Assembly (NCBI GenBank): GCA_963822215.1
Contig: CAWGGX010000010.1
Location: 62,001-126,000, forward strand
Reading direction: 5' to 3'
Source of the DNA: Roseiarcus sp963822215
GTDB lineage: Bacteria; Pseudomonadota; Alphaproteobacteria; Rhizobiales; Beijerinckiaceae
Length of the DNA stretch: 64,000 nucleotides
Part shown: one piece after another, positions 41,181 to 50,941 of the stretch
Numbering within the stretch: the first letter of the stretch is position 1
How the letters are laid out: the number at the start of each line of letters is the position of its first letter
The notes under the pieces: generated by a model
The model's database searches: none
What the model was told of the DNA's origin: nothing
Seen by the model: only the letters and a program-made list of their open reading frames with translations
Made by a program: the position numbers and the translations under genes

Positions 41181-42515
41181 ATGAACATGGGACCGCAAGT
41201 TGAATCCGTCATCGCAAATACCGAGACGCCGGCTGAGGCCGACGTCGTCATCGTCGGCGGCGGCATCATCGGAACCAGCAGCGCGCTTTATCTCGCCAAG
41301 CGAGGCCTCAAAGTCGTGCTGTGCGAAAAGGGGCATATCGCCGGCGAGCAATCAAGCCGCAACTGGGGCTGGGTCCGGCAAGCGCGACGCGACCCGCGCG
41401 AAATCCCGCTGATCGTCGAAAGCCTCCGCCAATGGCAGGGCATGAACGAGGCCATCGGAGAGGAGACCGGGTTCCGCACGACCGGCATCGCTTTCGCCGC
41501 CGAGACCGAGGCCGACGTCGCGCGCTACGAGAAGTGGCTCGAATATGCGCGACCCTATCAGATCGACGCTCGGATGATTTCCGGCAGCGAACTCGACAAA
41601 CGCGTGCCGGGCGGCAGCGGTCGGTGGAGGACGGCGCTGTTCTGCGCCACGGACGGTAGAGCGGAGCCCCAGAGGGCGGCGCCGGCGATCGCGCGGGCGG
41701 CTCAGCGGGCCGGCGCTGCCATCCTCACGGACTGCGCCGTCAGGGGCCTCGATCGGGCGGGCGGCCGCGTCGCAGGCGTCGTAACGGAGCGAGGACGTAT
41801 CCGCGCCGAGACAGTCGTTGTAGCAGCCGGCGCTTGGTCGCGACGCTTCTTGAAAGACCTCGACATCACGCTCCCGCAGCTCAAAGTCCGCGCCAGCGTC
41901 ATGCGCACAGCGCCGCTTGCCGGCGGTCCAGAGGCGGCCTTTTGGTTCCAAGGCGCGGCGTATCGCAAGCGGCTCGACGGCGGATATACGATCGCCAACG
42001 GATATGTAAACGTCGCCCCGATCGTCCCGGACAGTTTTCGCTTCTTCAAATCGTTCCTCCCTGCTCTACGCAGCGAGACGCGAGCGCTGAGGCTCAGGAT
42101 CGACCACCGCTTCCTGCAGGAGTTGGCAGAGGCGCGGCCCGTACCGCTCGATCAGGTGTCGCCCTATGAAAAAACGCGCGTGCTCGATCCCGCGCCGGAC
42201 GAACATTTCCTGCGTCAAGCCCTGACAGATCTGAGCAAGGTGTTCCCGGTCTTCGCCAGGGCTCAGATCGTGCACAAATGGGCTGGCATGATCGACGTTA
42301 CGCCAGACGCCGTCCCGGTGATCTCGCCGGTCGACGAGGCTCCGGGGTTGATCGTCGCGACCGGTTTCTCGGGCCACGGCTTTGGCATCGGCCCTGGCGC
42401 CGGACGTCTCGTGGCCGATCTCGCAACGGGAAACACTCCCGTCGTGAACCCGCATGACTTTCGGCTGTCGCGCTACAGCGACGGCTCCAATCCTCGGATC
42501 ATAGCCGGGATCTGA
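41181..42515 (+). CDS. FAD-dependent amine/D-amino acid oxidoreductase (DAO family)
   Basis: 444 residues from ATG 41181. N-terminal FAD-binding motif VVIVGGGIIGTSSALYLAKRG with the following acid in VVLCEKG; SSRNWGWVRQARRDPREIPL is typical of the DadA-like glycine/D-amino acid oxidase group; the C-terminal FAD contact is GLIVATGFSGHGFGIGPGAGRL. It deaminates an amino acid, opine or amine. Together with the ABC importer that follows, it suggests uptake and oxidation of one nitrogen compound. The substrate is not known. Confidence 0.88.
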   Translation: MNMGPQVESVIANTETPAEADVVIVGGGIIGTSSALYLAKRGLKVVLCEKGHIAGEQSSRNWGWVRQARRDPREIPLIVESLRQWQGMNEAIGEETGFRTTGIAFAAETEADVARYEKWLEYARPYQIDARMISGSELDKRVPGGSGRWRTALFCATDGRAEPQRAAPAIARAAQRAGAAILTDCAVRGLDRAGGRVAGVVTERGRIRAETVVVAAGAWSRRFLKDLDITLPQLKVRASVMRTAPLAGGPEAAFWFQGAAYRKRLDGGYTIANGYVNVAPIVPDSFRFFKSFLPALRSETRALRLRIDHRFLQELAEARPVPLDQVSPYEKTRVLDPAPDEHFLRQALTDLSKVFPVFARAQIVHKWAGMIDVTPDAVPVISPVDEAPGLIVATGFSGHGFGIGPGAGRLVADLATGNTPVVNPHDFRLSRYSDGSNPRIIAGI

Positions 42516-42567
42516 ACGGTTACCGGGTCGCGGCGGGCACATCCGCGAGACACAAAGGGAAAGCACG

Positions 42568-44241
42568 ATGAAGGACGATCGCCAGATCTCAAGGACGACG
42601 CCGAACCGCCGTCAACTTCTCGCGATGAGCGCCGCAACCGGCGCGCTCGCATGGCTTGGTCCGAAACTTGGTTGGACCGAAGCGGCCCTCGCGGCAGCGC
42701 CGCCGACAAAGCCGACGGGCCAAGCCGTGATCGGCTTGTCGCAGGAGCCGACGGTCTTCAATCCTTTGCTCGTCCACATCGAAGTTGATGAAGCGGTCTA
42801 TTTCAATTTGTTCAGCGCCCTCTGGCGTGTCGACCCGAAGGGCGAGTTCGTGCCCGATCTCGTTTCTGAGATCCCGAGCGTTGAGAATGGCGGCGTGTCG
42901 GCGGATGGGCTGCAATGGCGCATCAAGCTCAAGCCGAACGCGCAATGGCACGATGGCGAGCCCTTCACCGCCGAAGACGTCAAATTCAATATCGAGCTCA
43001 TCCAGAATCCCAAGTTCCTCGCGGGGCGTCGGGCTGGTCACGAACTGGTGCGCGACATCAAGGTCGTCAGCCCGATCGAACTGACCTGGCGGATGGAGAA
43101 AGCCTATGCTCCCTATCCCGCCATCCTGTCCTGGACATTCTTCGTCCCCAAACACATCTTCGAAAAGGAAGCCGATCCAAACAAGGCCGCCTTCGTCAAC
43201 CATCCTATCGGCACCGGCCCTTTCGTTTGGACCGAGCGCGTTCCCGGCGATCACATCACCCTCACCGCCAATCCGCATTATCATGGCGAAGGGCCTCATC
43301 TCGCGCGACTGGTCGTAAAGTATGTCCCGGACTTGACGGTGCTCTACACGCAGTTCCAGACCGGCGATATCGACTACATCGGCCTTCAGGGCATTACCCC
43401 GGATCACTACGCAGAGGCCAAGACGCTTAAGAACCGCGTCGTAACCCCGGTGCCGCAGGCCTTCATCGAGAATATCGCGCTCAATCTCGGCAAGCCGATT
43501 TTCAAAGACCCCGCGGTGCGCGAGGCGCTGTATCTGGCGATGGATAAGAAGAGCATCATCGAACAGATCTACTATGGGCTGCCGACTCCGACAGAATCCT
43601 ACCTGCCGATGCAGTCCTGGGCCTTCAACCCGGATCTGCCCAAGCAGAGCTACGATCCCGAAAAGGCCAAGAAGATTCTTGACGACGCTGGCTGGAAACC
43701 GGGCGCCGACGGGACCCGCGAGAAGGGCGGCGTGCGGCTGGAATTCACCAATTCGACCACGGCCGGAAACCATGTCCGTGAACAAGCCCAACAGCTGCTG
43801 CAGCAGAACTGGGCGGACATCGGCGCCAAAATGAGCATCAACAATCTGCCGCCTGCGGTGATGTGGGGCGACTATTGGATGCAATCGAAGTTCAATTCCA
43901 CGATGGTCGGCATCGACTTCATGGTTGGCCCTGATCCGGATTCGACCGACTTCTTTTCGTCCAAGTCCATTGCCGCCAAGGGCGGCGGAGGACAGAACAC
44001 GTGTCAATACGAGAGCCCGGTCGTCGACGCCTGCTTGGCCGAAGGGGCGGCGACGGTCGATCAGGCCAAACGCAAGGCGGCCTATTTGAAGATGCAGGAG
44101 CAGACGCGCAAGGACTTGCCGTACTTGCCGATCTTCCAATACGCGATGGTTCAGGGCGTCAAGAGCGGGCTGCAAGGGTTCGCGCCTGATGTGAGCGTCC
44201 AGGAGAATTGCTACAACGCCAATACTTGGTACTGGGCGTGA
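42568..44241 (+). CDS. ABC transporter substrate-binding protein, Dpp/Opp type
   Basis: 557 residues. A Tat-like signal NRRQLLAMSAATGALAWL ends near AALAAAPP, so the protein should be exported. The mature part is an SBP_bac_5 protein: ISLxEP-like VIGLSQEPTVFNPLL, then WRIKLKPNAQWHDGEPFTAEDVKFNIELI, GTGPFVW and AVREALYLAMDKKSIIEQIYYG. Family members bind peptides, opines, polyamines or nickel complexes. It opens the ABC operon and is followed after 164 bp by the permease genes. Confidence 0.92.
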   Translation: MKDDRQISRTTPNRRQLLAMSAATGALAWLGPKLGWTEAALAAAPPTKPTGQAVIGLSQEPTVFNPLLVHIEVDEAVYFNLFSALWRVDPKGEFVPDLVSEIPSVENGGVSADGLQWRIKLKPNAQWHDGEPFTAEDVKFNIELIQNPKFLAGRRAGHELVRDIKVVSPIELTWRMEKAYAPYPAILSWTFFVPKHIFEKEADPNKAAFVNHPIGTGPFVWTERVPGDHITLTANPHYHGEGPHLARLVVKYVPDLTVLYTQFQTGDIDYIGLQGITPDHYAEAKTLKNRVVTPVPQAFIENIALNLGKPIFKDPAVREALYLAMDKKSIIEQIYYGLPTPTESYLPMQSWAFNPDLPKQSYDPEKAKKILDDAGWKPGADGTREKGGVRLEFTNSTTAGNHVREQAQQLLQQNWADIGAKMSINNLPPAVMWGDYWMQSKFNSTMVGIDFMVGPDPDSTDFFSSKSIAAKGGGGQNTCQYESPVVDACLAEGAATVDQAKRKAAYLKMQEQTRKDLPYLPIFQYAMVQGVKSGLQGFAPDVSVQENCYNANTWYWA

Positions 44242-44405
44242 CCGGCGCGTTCACTGTCGCGTTCACGGGGAGAGCGGCGCAGGCGGCGCGCGAAAGGAGG
44301 GCCGAAGCGCGGCGTTCGCGCTTCCGCGTCGGTCGAACCGTTTCGATTTCGGACGGCGTCTTTCTTCCGGAGGCCGGAGAAGTGCGACTTATCTGGGATG
44401 TCTAG

Positions 44406-45356
44406 ATGGCTCACTATCTCTTAAGCCGTCTCGCCCAAAGCTTGGTGTTGCTCGCGCTCGTATCGGTGATCGCTTTCGCGGTGCTGCACCTCGCCCCGGG
44501 CGGGCCATTGTCGCAGTTCGCACTGGTGCCCGGTATGACGCAGGAGCAACTTGCCCATATCAGTCACGAGATGGGCCTCGATCGCTCGCTGCCGGTGCAG
44601 TACTGGGAGTGGGTCAGCCGTCTGCTCGTGGGCGACTGGGGCCATTCGTATCGCGACAACCAACCGGTGCTGGCGATCATTATGGGGCGCCTGCCCGCGA
44701 CGTTTGAATTGATGTTGACGGCCATCGCGATCGCGATCCTACTGGGCATTTCGATTGGAGTCCTCGGCGCTGTGCGCCGCGGCTCGGTGTTCGACAGCCT
44801 CGCGACTGTTGGAGCGATGGTCGCCCTGTCGATCCCAACCTTCTGGTTCGGCCTCGTCGTGATTTACCTCTTTTCGCTCAAGCTTGGTTGGTTGCCGGCT
44901 GGCAGCCGTTCAACGGTGGGAGACGAATCCTTTGGCGATTATCTGCACCACCTGATCGCGCCCGCAATCGTCTTGGCGCTGGTCGAGGTGGCGATTTGGA
45001 GCCGCTACATGCGGGGCGCCATGCTGGATGTCATCAGTCAAGATTTCGTCCGCACGGCGCGCGCCAAAGGGCTCACCGAGCGCGCCGTCATGCTGCGTCA
45101 CGCGTTTCGCAACGCACTGCTGCCGATGATCGAGCTCGGCGGCCTGGAATTGCCAACGCTGCTCGGCGGAGCGCTCGTCACCGAAACGGTGTTTACCTGG
45201 CCCGGCATGGGCCGGCTCTTCCTCGATAGCCTGGGCTACCGCGACTATCCGGTGGTCATGGGCATCCTGATGGTTTCGGCGGTGCTTGTGCTCCTGGGCA
45301 GCCTCATGGCGGACCTTCTGAGCGCCGCGGCCGACCCGCGCATACGCCTTCATTGA
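44406..45356 (+). CDS. ABC transporter permease, DppB type
   Basis: 316 residues with six hydrophobic segments, beginning YLLSRLAQSLVLLALVSVIAFAVLHLAPGGP, the standard DppB/OppB start. The EAA loop is RTARAKGLTERAVMLRHAFRNALLPMIELGG. It forms the membrane channel with the next permease. The downstream gene starts 17 bp after its stop, or at an overlapping TTG. Confidence 0.93.
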   Translation: MAHYLLSRLAQSLVLLALVSVIAFAVLHLAPGGPLSQFALVPGMTQEQLAHISHEMGLDRSLPVQYWEWVSRLLVGDWGHSYRDNQPVLAIIMGRLPATFELMLTAIAIAILLGISIGVLGAVRRGSVFDSLATVGAMVALSIPTFWFGLVVIYLFSLKLGWLPAGSRSTVGDESFGDYLHHLIAPAIVLALVEVAIWSRYMRGAMLDVISQDFVRTARAKGLTERAVMLRHAFRNALLPMIELGGLELPTLLGGALVTETVFTWPGMGRLFLDSLGYRDYPVVMGILMVSAVLVLLGSLMADLLSAAADPRIRLH

Positions 45357-45373
45357 CTGAAACGGAGTCGCCT

Positions 45374-46273
45374 ATGAGCTCCACCGTCGCCTTGCCTTCG
45401 AGGATGGAAGGGTCCCAACCGAAACGCGCAAGCCGCGGCGGCCGCGCCTGGGCGCGATTTCGCCGGCGCGGCCTCGCCATGTTTGGTCTATTCGCGATCG
45501 CCTTTCTTGCGCTCGCGGTGCTGATCGGACCCGCTCTGATTCCGTTTGATCAGCTCCACATCGACATCCGGAATCGCTTCCAACCGCCGCCGCTCGCCGG
45601 GCACCTGTTCGGGACAGACCAACTCGGCCGCGATCTCCTGGTGCGACTGCTCATGGCGGGCCGCATTTCGCTCACTATCGGCTTCATGGCCATGGCGGTC
45701 AGCACCATCATCGGCGCCTTGGTCGGCGTCACAGCCGGCTATTTTGGCGGACTGGTCGGGAGCGTGCTGATGCGCATCGTCGACGCCGTGCTGTGCTTCC
45801 CGTCCATATTCCTGCTGCTGGCGCTCGCAGCTTTCATCAGACCGAACATTATCACGATCACGCTCATAATCGCTGCGACAAGCTGGATGGAAGTGGCGCG
45901 CGTCGTGCAAAGCCAGATCCGTGCGCTGCGCCATCGCGACTTCATCCTGGCCGCAGAGATGATGGGCGCGTCGAATGCACACGTGATGCTGCGCGAACTG
46001 CTGCCCAACGCCGCGGGCCCGATCATCGTGGCCGCCACGCTGACAATCGCGCGCGCAATCTTGATGGAAGCTTACGTGTCGTTCCTCGGCTACGGAATTC
46101 AAGCCCCTGCGGCGAGCTGGGGCAACATGCTCAACAATGCTCAGCAATATCTTGGCTCTGCCCCTTGGCTCGCGATCTTCCCCGGCCTCACGATTACCCT
46201 TGCCGTCGTTAGCTTCAATTTTGTCGGCGACGGCCTGCGCGACGCGCTCGACGCGCGCATGGACCTGGTATGA
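45374..46273 (+). CDS. ABC transporter permease, DppC type
   Basis: 299 residues from ATG 45374 with GGAG seven bases upstream; a TTG at 45353 overlapping the previous stop is less likely. It has the DppC N-terminal cytoplasmic segment and TM1 (RRRGLAMFGLFAIAFLALAVLIGPAL), HLFGTDQLGRDLLVRLLMAGRISL, and the EAA loop RALRHRDFILAAEMMGASNAHVMLRELLPNAAGP. Partner of the DppB-like permease. Confidence 0.93.
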   Translation: MSSTVALPSRMEGSQPKRASRGGRAWARFRRRGLAMFGLFAIAFLALAVLIGPALIPFDQLHIDIRNRFQPPPLAGHLFGTDQLGRDLLVRLLMAGRISLTIGFMAMAVSTIIGALVGVTAGYFGGLVGSVLMRIVDAVLCFPSIFLLLALAAFIRPNIITITLIIAATSWMEVARVVQSQIRALRHRDFILAAEMMGASNAHVMLRELLPNAAGPIIVAATLTIARAILMEAYVSFLGYGIQAPAASWGNMLNNAQQYLGSAPWLAIFPGLTITLAVVSFNFVGDGLRDALDARMDLV

Positions 46274-47304
46274 TGAACGCGCCGATCGCAATGTCTGTCC
46301 TTGAGGTCCGCAATCTGTCTGTCGAGTTCGCCGCAGGCGATGGATACGTGCAAGTGGTGCGCGATGTGTCCTTCTCCGTGGCGCGGGGCCAGACGCTGGC
46401 GCTGGTCGGCGAATCTGGATCCGGCAAAAGCGTGACCAGCCTCGCGGTCATGCGCCTGACGCCCAAAGCGCCGCGAGCCCTGCTGTACGGCCAAGCGCTT
46501 CTTCGCGGACGCGATGGCGCGATCCGCGATTTGCTGGCGCTTCCTGAGCGCGAGATGCGTTCGTTGCGGGGAAGCGAGATCGCCATGGTGTTCCAGGAAC
46601 CCATGACCTCGTTGAATCCCGTGCAGCGTGTCGGCGACCAGATCGCCGAAGCCGTGCTCGCCCATCGACCGGTCGGCCGCCGCGATGCGCTGCATCGCGC
46701 CAAAGATCTGCTCGACCGCGTCGGCATTCCCGATGCAGGCCGACGGCTCGCTGCATTTCCGCATCAACTGTCCGGAGGCATGCGGCAGCGGGTCATGATC
46801 GCCATGGCGCTGGCCTGCGACCCCGCAGTGCTCATTGCCGACGAACCGACGACCGCCCTCGATGTGACCGTGCAGGCCCAGATTCTCGAACTCCTTAAGG
46901 AGCTTCAACAGGACACCGGCATGGCGATGGTCTTCATCACCCATAATCTCGGCGTAGTGGCGGATGTGGCCGATAGCGTCATGGTTATGTACGCCGGCCG
47001 CATCGTCGAGCATGGCCACGTCAGAACCGTGATGACGGCGCCTCTGATGCCCTATACCCAAGGGCTAATTCGCGCCGTACCATCTCTGACGCTGCCCGAA
47101 CGGTTCGAACCCCTTACCAGCATTCCTGGAACGGTGCCGTCTCCGACAGAACTGCCGCCTGGTTGTTCCTTCGCGCCACGCTGCGCCTTTGCCGTGTCGG
47201 GTCTTTGCGACGCCGGACTGCCGCCGCTCGAAGAGGCCGCGGTTGGGCATGCGGTCCGTTGCCGACGCTGGGACGCGGTGGCGACGCTGGAGGCCCGCTC
47301 ATGA
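46270..47304 (+). CDS. ABC transporter ATP-binding protein, DppD type
   Basis: 344 residues; the ATG overlaps the permease stop (ATGA). Walker A GESGSGKSV, signature LSGGMRQRVMIAMAL, Walker B VLIADEPTTALDV, and the C-terminal cysteine-rich oligopeptide domain (PPGCSFAPRCAFAVSGLC), which in Dpp/Opp ATPases may bind an iron-sulfur cluster. It drives import with the DppF-like partner encoded next. Confidence 0.94.
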   Translation: MMNAPIAMSVLEVRNLSVEFAAGDGYVQVVRDVSFSVARGQTLALVGESGSGKSVTSLAVMRLTPKAPRALLYGQALLRGRDGAIRDLLALPEREMRSLRGSEIAMVFQEPMTSLNPVQRVGDQIAEAVLAHRPVGRRDALHRAKDLLDRVGIPDAGRRLAAFPHQLSGGMRQRVMIAMALACDPAVLIADEPTTALDVTVQAQILELLKELQQDTGMAMVFITHNLGVVADVADSVMVMYAGRIVEHGHVRTVMTAPLMPYTQGLIRAVPSLTLPERFEPLTSIPGTVPSPTELPPGCSFAPRCAFAVSGLCDAGLPPLEEAAVGHAVRCRRWDAVATLEARS

Positions 47305-48311
47305 GTCTTGCCGCATCCTCAACCCTTGGCGCGCCGCTTCTGCGCGTCGAAAATCTGCGCCAATGGTTTGGCCGCGGCTGGTTGCGCGGCGACCGCCACA
47401 TTATCCGGGCGGTCGAGGATGTGACGTTCGAACTGGCGCGCGGCGAAGTGCTGGGCCTCGTCGGCGAATCCGGATCGGGCAAGAGCACGTTGGGCCGCGC
47501 GGTTCTGCGCGCCACCGAGCCGACCCAAGGTCGCATCATCTTCGACGGTCTCGACATCACGACCTTGGGTTGGCGGCGCTTGCGGCCGCTGCGGGCCCAA
47601 ATGCAAATGATTTTCCAGGATCCCTTCGCATCGCTCAATCCGCGCATGACGGTTGGCCGGATCATCGCAACGCCGCTCAAGATCCAGCGGCCCAGCCTGA
47701 GGCGCGACGAGATTAGGGCGCGCGTCGCCGACGCACTTCGCACTGTCGGCCTCGACGAAAGCCATATCGATCGTTATCCCCACGAGTTCTCCGGTGGACA
47801 ACGGCAACGGATTGGCATTGCCCGCGCCTTTGTAATGGAGCCCAAATTCCTCGTGGCGGATGAGCCGGTATCCGCCTTGGACGTCTCGATTCAGGCTCAG
47901 GTCGTCAATCTTCTGATGGAGATCAAGCAGAAGCTCGACTTGACAATCCTCTTCATCAGTCACGACCTTGCTCTGGTTGGCCATATCTGCGATCGCGTCG
48001 CCGTAATGTATCTCGGGCGCATCATCGAAGTCGCCGATACCCGCACGCTCTTTCGCAATCCGCTTCATCCCTACACGGAAGCGCTGTTCTCCGCCGTCCC
48101 GCTTGCGGATCCGAGGCAGCGGCGCGAACGCATTGTGCTGAAAGGCGATCTCCCGAGTCCGCTGGCGCCGCCATCCGGCTGCGCTTTCCGCACGCGTTGC
48201 CGCTACGCGCTCCCCGCCTGCGCTGAGACCGTCCCGCCGCTCGTGCAAGTCGGCGCTGGGCACATGAAGGCTTGCATTCGCGACGACATCACGCTCGAGC
48301 CTGCTGTGTGA
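47301..48311 (+). CDS. ABC transporter ATP-binding protein, DppF type
   Basis: 336 residues from ATG 47301, overlapping the previous stop (ATGA). Walker A GESGSGKSTLG, signature FSGGQRQRIGIARAF, Walker B FLVADEPVSALDV, and the C-terminal PPSGCAFRTRCRYALPAC cysteine motif. The long open frame upstream to 47163 overlaps DppD and is not used. It completes the five-gene importer. Confidence 0.94.
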   Translation: MSLAASSTLGAPLLRVENLRQWFGRGWLRGDRHIIRAVEDVTFELARGEVLGLVGESGSGKSTLGRAVLRATEPTQGRIIFDGLDITTLGWRRLRPLRAQMQMIFQDPFASLNPRMTVGRIIATPLKIQRPSLRRDEIRARVADALRTVGLDESHIDRYPHEFSGGQRQRIGIARAFVMEPKFLVADEPVSALDVSIQAQVVNLLMEIKQKLDLTILFISHDLALVGHICDRVAVMYLGRIIEVADTRTLFRNPLHPYTEALFSAVPLADPRQRRERIVLKGDLPSPLAPPSGCAFRTRCRYALPACAETVPPLVQVGAGHMKACIRDDITLEPAV

Positions 48312-48318
48312 GGATCCC

Positions 48319-49641
48319 ATGTCCAGGTTTTCGCCGTTCGAGGCCTCGCTTTGGTTCGCTACGGCGGAGCCCGCGCCCGAGACCTTTCCGTTGCAAGAGT
48401 GCATCCGCGCCGACGTGTGCGTCGTCGGAGCAGGCTATACAGGCCTCACGACCGCGCTGGAACTCGCGCGCAAAGGCATCGACGTCGCCGTCCTCGAGGC
48501 GCAAGATGCGGGGTTTGGAGGTTCGGGCCGCAACGCGGGTCATTGCACCCCGACCTTCACGTATTTCAGTCTGCCGGACCTCCGGAAAATGCTCGGCGAG
48601 CCCTGGGCCGAGCGGTTGATCGCCCGCCAGACGCAGGCCAACTCCCGAGTAGCCGACATGATCCAGCGCTACCAGATTCGGTGCGAATGGCGGCAGAACG
48701 GTTATGTCATGGCCGCCGCGCGGCCAAGCGCGATTGCGGCGCTTGAGCAGAAGGCGCGCGACTACAACGCGGTTGGGGCGAAGACCCGTTTCGTCGACAA
48801 GGCTGGCGTCGAGGCGATCACCGGCAGTCCGCGTTTCTTTGGCGGCTGGTTTCACAGCGAAGGAGGACATCTCAATCCACTCGGCTACGCGCGTGGACTC
48901 GCCCGCGCCGCCATGCAAGAGGGGGCGAAGCTGTTCTCGGGTTCGAAGGTGACCGGCGTCACGCCTGAGCGGGGCGGCTGGTCAGTCGCAACCGAACGGG
49001 GATCGGTGTTGGCCGATAAGGTGATCTTCGCGACCGGCGCTTACACGGTCGGCGGCTGGCCGAAGCTCGATCAGAGCTTCAACATCATGCGGGTGTTCGT
49101 CGCCGCCACCCAGCCGCTGAGCGACGACGAGCGCAGGACTGTTCTTCCCCAAAACACGACTATTCATGACGGCCGGGGCGACTTTTACGTGTACAAATAC
49201 AACGGTGAAGGGCGAATCGTAGCCTCCATGCTGCCCATGGGGCGGCGCGGACGCGATATCGATTACACTCGCAAGGTCATGAGCGATCGTCTGAAATGGT
49301 TGCACCCCCAGATCCGGCAGGACATCCGCTGGGAGTATTTCTGGTTCGGTGAACTCGACATGCAGCGCCGGACCATCCCCCGCTTATATGGCCTCGCGCC
49401 CGGGGTCGTGGCCTTGACAGGCCTGTCGGGTCGCGGGGTTCCCACCGGCAGCATGCTGGGCGGGATTCTCTCGGAATGGGCTCTGGACATGGCGGAAAAG
49501 GACCTGTCGCTGCCAATCGAGCCGCTCCGGCAGGCCCCCGCCTACATGAACTACGCGCCGCATCTCATGCTTCGCTACCGAAGAGCAGCCGATTGGGTGC
49601 GCTCCAAGCTCGATGGCGCCCCGATGCCGCCTCATGCGTGA
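48319..49641 (+). CDS. FAD-dependent oxidoreductase, gamma-glutamylputrescine oxidase-like
   Basis: 440 residues, ATG 48319, seven bases after the DppF stop. FAD-binding VCVVGAGYTGLTTALELARKGIDVAVLEAQ and FGGSGRNAGH are characteristic of PuuB/OrdL-type amine oxidases; the end reads VVALTGLSGRGVPTGSMLGGILSEWAL. It is the second DAO-family enzyme of the locus, so the imported compound may need two oxidation steps or yields two amine substrates. Function beyond this is open. Confidence 0.88.
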   Translation: MSRFSPFEASLWFATAEPAPETFPLQECIRADVCVVGAGYTGLTTALELARKGIDVAVLEAQDAGFGGSGRNAGHCTPTFTYFSLPDLRKMLGEPWAERLIARQTQANSRVADMIQRYQIRCEWRQNGYVMAAARPSAIAALEQKARDYNAVGAKTRFVDKAGVEAITGSPRFFGGWFHSEGGHLNPLGYARGLARAAMQEGAKLFSGSKVTGVTPERGGWSVATERGSVLADKVIFATGAYTVGGWPKLDQSFNIMRVFVAATQPLSDDERRTVLPQNTTIHDGRGDFYVYKYNGEGRIVASMLPMGRRGRDIDYTRKVMSDRLKWLHPQIRQDIRWEYFWFGELDMQRRTIPRLYGLAPGVVALTGLSGRGVPTGSMLGGILSEWALDMAEKDLSLPIEPLRQAPAYMNYAPHLMLRYRRAADWVRSKLDGAPMPPHA

Positions 49642-49803
49642 CCGGCGGAGATAAACGTATTCGCTCTTATCGCGCCAACTGTTGTTATGGCTGTCGGGTT
49701 TACGGCCAGCAATCCGGATTCAAGGTCTATAATTGAGGACGCTTCCCCCCCCGAGAGGTTTCACTGGGATCGTTTGGCTATGAGGGCTCCTTGGACCGAT
49801 TAA

Positions 49804-49989
49804 TCAGGCGAAGTCGTTTTCTAGCGCAATGCGCTTCTGTTCTTCCTTCGCAGCCAGATTTTGAGCGTCGATGAAGTGCTCATTTAACACTCCGAACAGC
49901 GCCATTCGCGCGGCCGCAGTGATCCCAGCAAACGTGAGCTGCTGAAGTATCACGATGTTCTCCTCGCTGAAAAACCCATCCATATCCAT
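49804..49989 (-). CDS. small hypothetical protein
   Basis: 61 residues from ATG 49989, with AAAGG eight bases upstream. The sequence MDMDGFFSEENIVILQQLTFAGITAAARMALFGVL... has a normal helical composition with a hydrophobic middle and a charged end (AAKEEQKRIALENDF). I do not recognise it. It stands alone, facing away from the oxidase gene. Confidence 0.5.
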   Translation of the reverse strand: MDMDGFFSEENIVILQQLTFAGITAAARMALFGVLNEHFIDAQNLAAKEEQKRIALENDFA

Positions 49990-50271
49990 ATTCAACACCT
50001 TTGCAGTTTGACGCGGCGAGGATGCAACAGGCGATCATCGCCGTCGTCCGTCGACAACGTGGTTCAGGGGCGAAAGTTTATCCCACGTCCGGACGTTGAT
50101 CCCGACGAAACAAAATCTTGCGACGGCATCAGACGTCGCTCCGGAACATATTGCCTGTTCCGGACCCTGTTGCGGTAGGGAAGTTGGGAAAGCGGCTGCT
50201 ATATGGCGACGATAGCGCTCATTTCAAGGACGGCCTTAGCCTGCTCCTTCGGGAAGATTCTGCTTGCGACA
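49990..50271. other. gap before intron fragment, nothing recognised
   Basis: No gene or RNA seen. A 63-codon frame at 50118-50309 runs into the intron repeat and has no family character. Confidence 0.3.
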
Positions 50272-50567
50272 GGGCAAGTCCTGGAAGGGAGGAGGGAAAT
50301 GTGACCTGAAACCTTTCGCAGCGGTCCAGAGGGTTCGACACCCTCCCGGTAGAGGCGCAGCCCGCCGGCCGGAAGCGAGTCTTGCATGGGTGGCGGCGAC
50401 GTCGCTCGTGAAGCGTAGACAGCGGATGCTGAAGCCGTGTGTCAGCCTCGATATTTTCCTACCCGCGGAGGCCTTCGGTTTGTGGAACCGGGGAGCAGCA
50501 TCGACGAGACCGCCACAGGCGAGGTCTCTTCCGCTCGACCGGGGTCCTGGAGCAGGGCTGAGGCATG
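50272..50567 (+). repeat. second copy of the group II intron 5' region
   Basis: 296 bp aligned without gaps to 31544-31839 with about 12 differences. Beyond it, related but diverged sequence continues for perhaps 60 bp (GGAACGCCTGCGGATCCCAC) and then stops. No RT gene follows, so this is the truncated 5' end of another intron copy. Confidence 0.8.
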
Positions 50568-50928
50568 TGTCGATGCCAGTGCAAAGGAACGCCTGCGGAT
50601 CCCACACGCCGGTTGGATCGCGCGTGAGCATCCCGCGATCGGCGCCGGCGGCAATCCGGGGTGATACCAGACTGCGACTTTGTCACGTCCGCGCATTTTA
50701 CTTGCCAAACACGTGTCATTCGGCATGGGGTCTGGATGCCGATCGGCACCGCAAGTCCTTGAATGAATTGGAATCGGTGGGGTCAACCTTCGGAGCCGAT
50801 TCACAATCGGCTTTTGTAGGGCGCGCCGAGAAAGACGGATTCGAAGTCGGGCATGGGGCTTTCCGCTCCGAGGATGGCGCCTCCTTCAGCAGCGAACACG
50901 GCGGACGTGATGGCGGCGATCTTCCATC
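50568..50928. other. gap between intron fragment and IS1595
   Basis: Holds the diverged end of the intron fragment and about 250 bp without a convincing gene. A leftward frame at 50775-50925 has plausible composition but no recognisable family and an early stop. A terminator-like hairpin lies at 50794-50817. Confidence 0.3.
50794..50817 (+). terminator. possible intrinsic terminator
   Basis: AGCCGATT-CAC-AATCGGCT forms a perfect 8-bp stem with a 3-base loop, followed by TTTGT on the plus strand. There is no obvious rightward gene directly before it except the intron fragment, so the role is uncertain. Confidence 0.4.
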
Positions 50929-50941
50929 CGTGCCTATCCGG

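Noticed and set aside
42589..44175. 528-codon leftward open frame
   Set aside because: Fully antisense to the ABC substrate-binding protein gene; long only because GC-rich codon usage removes stops.
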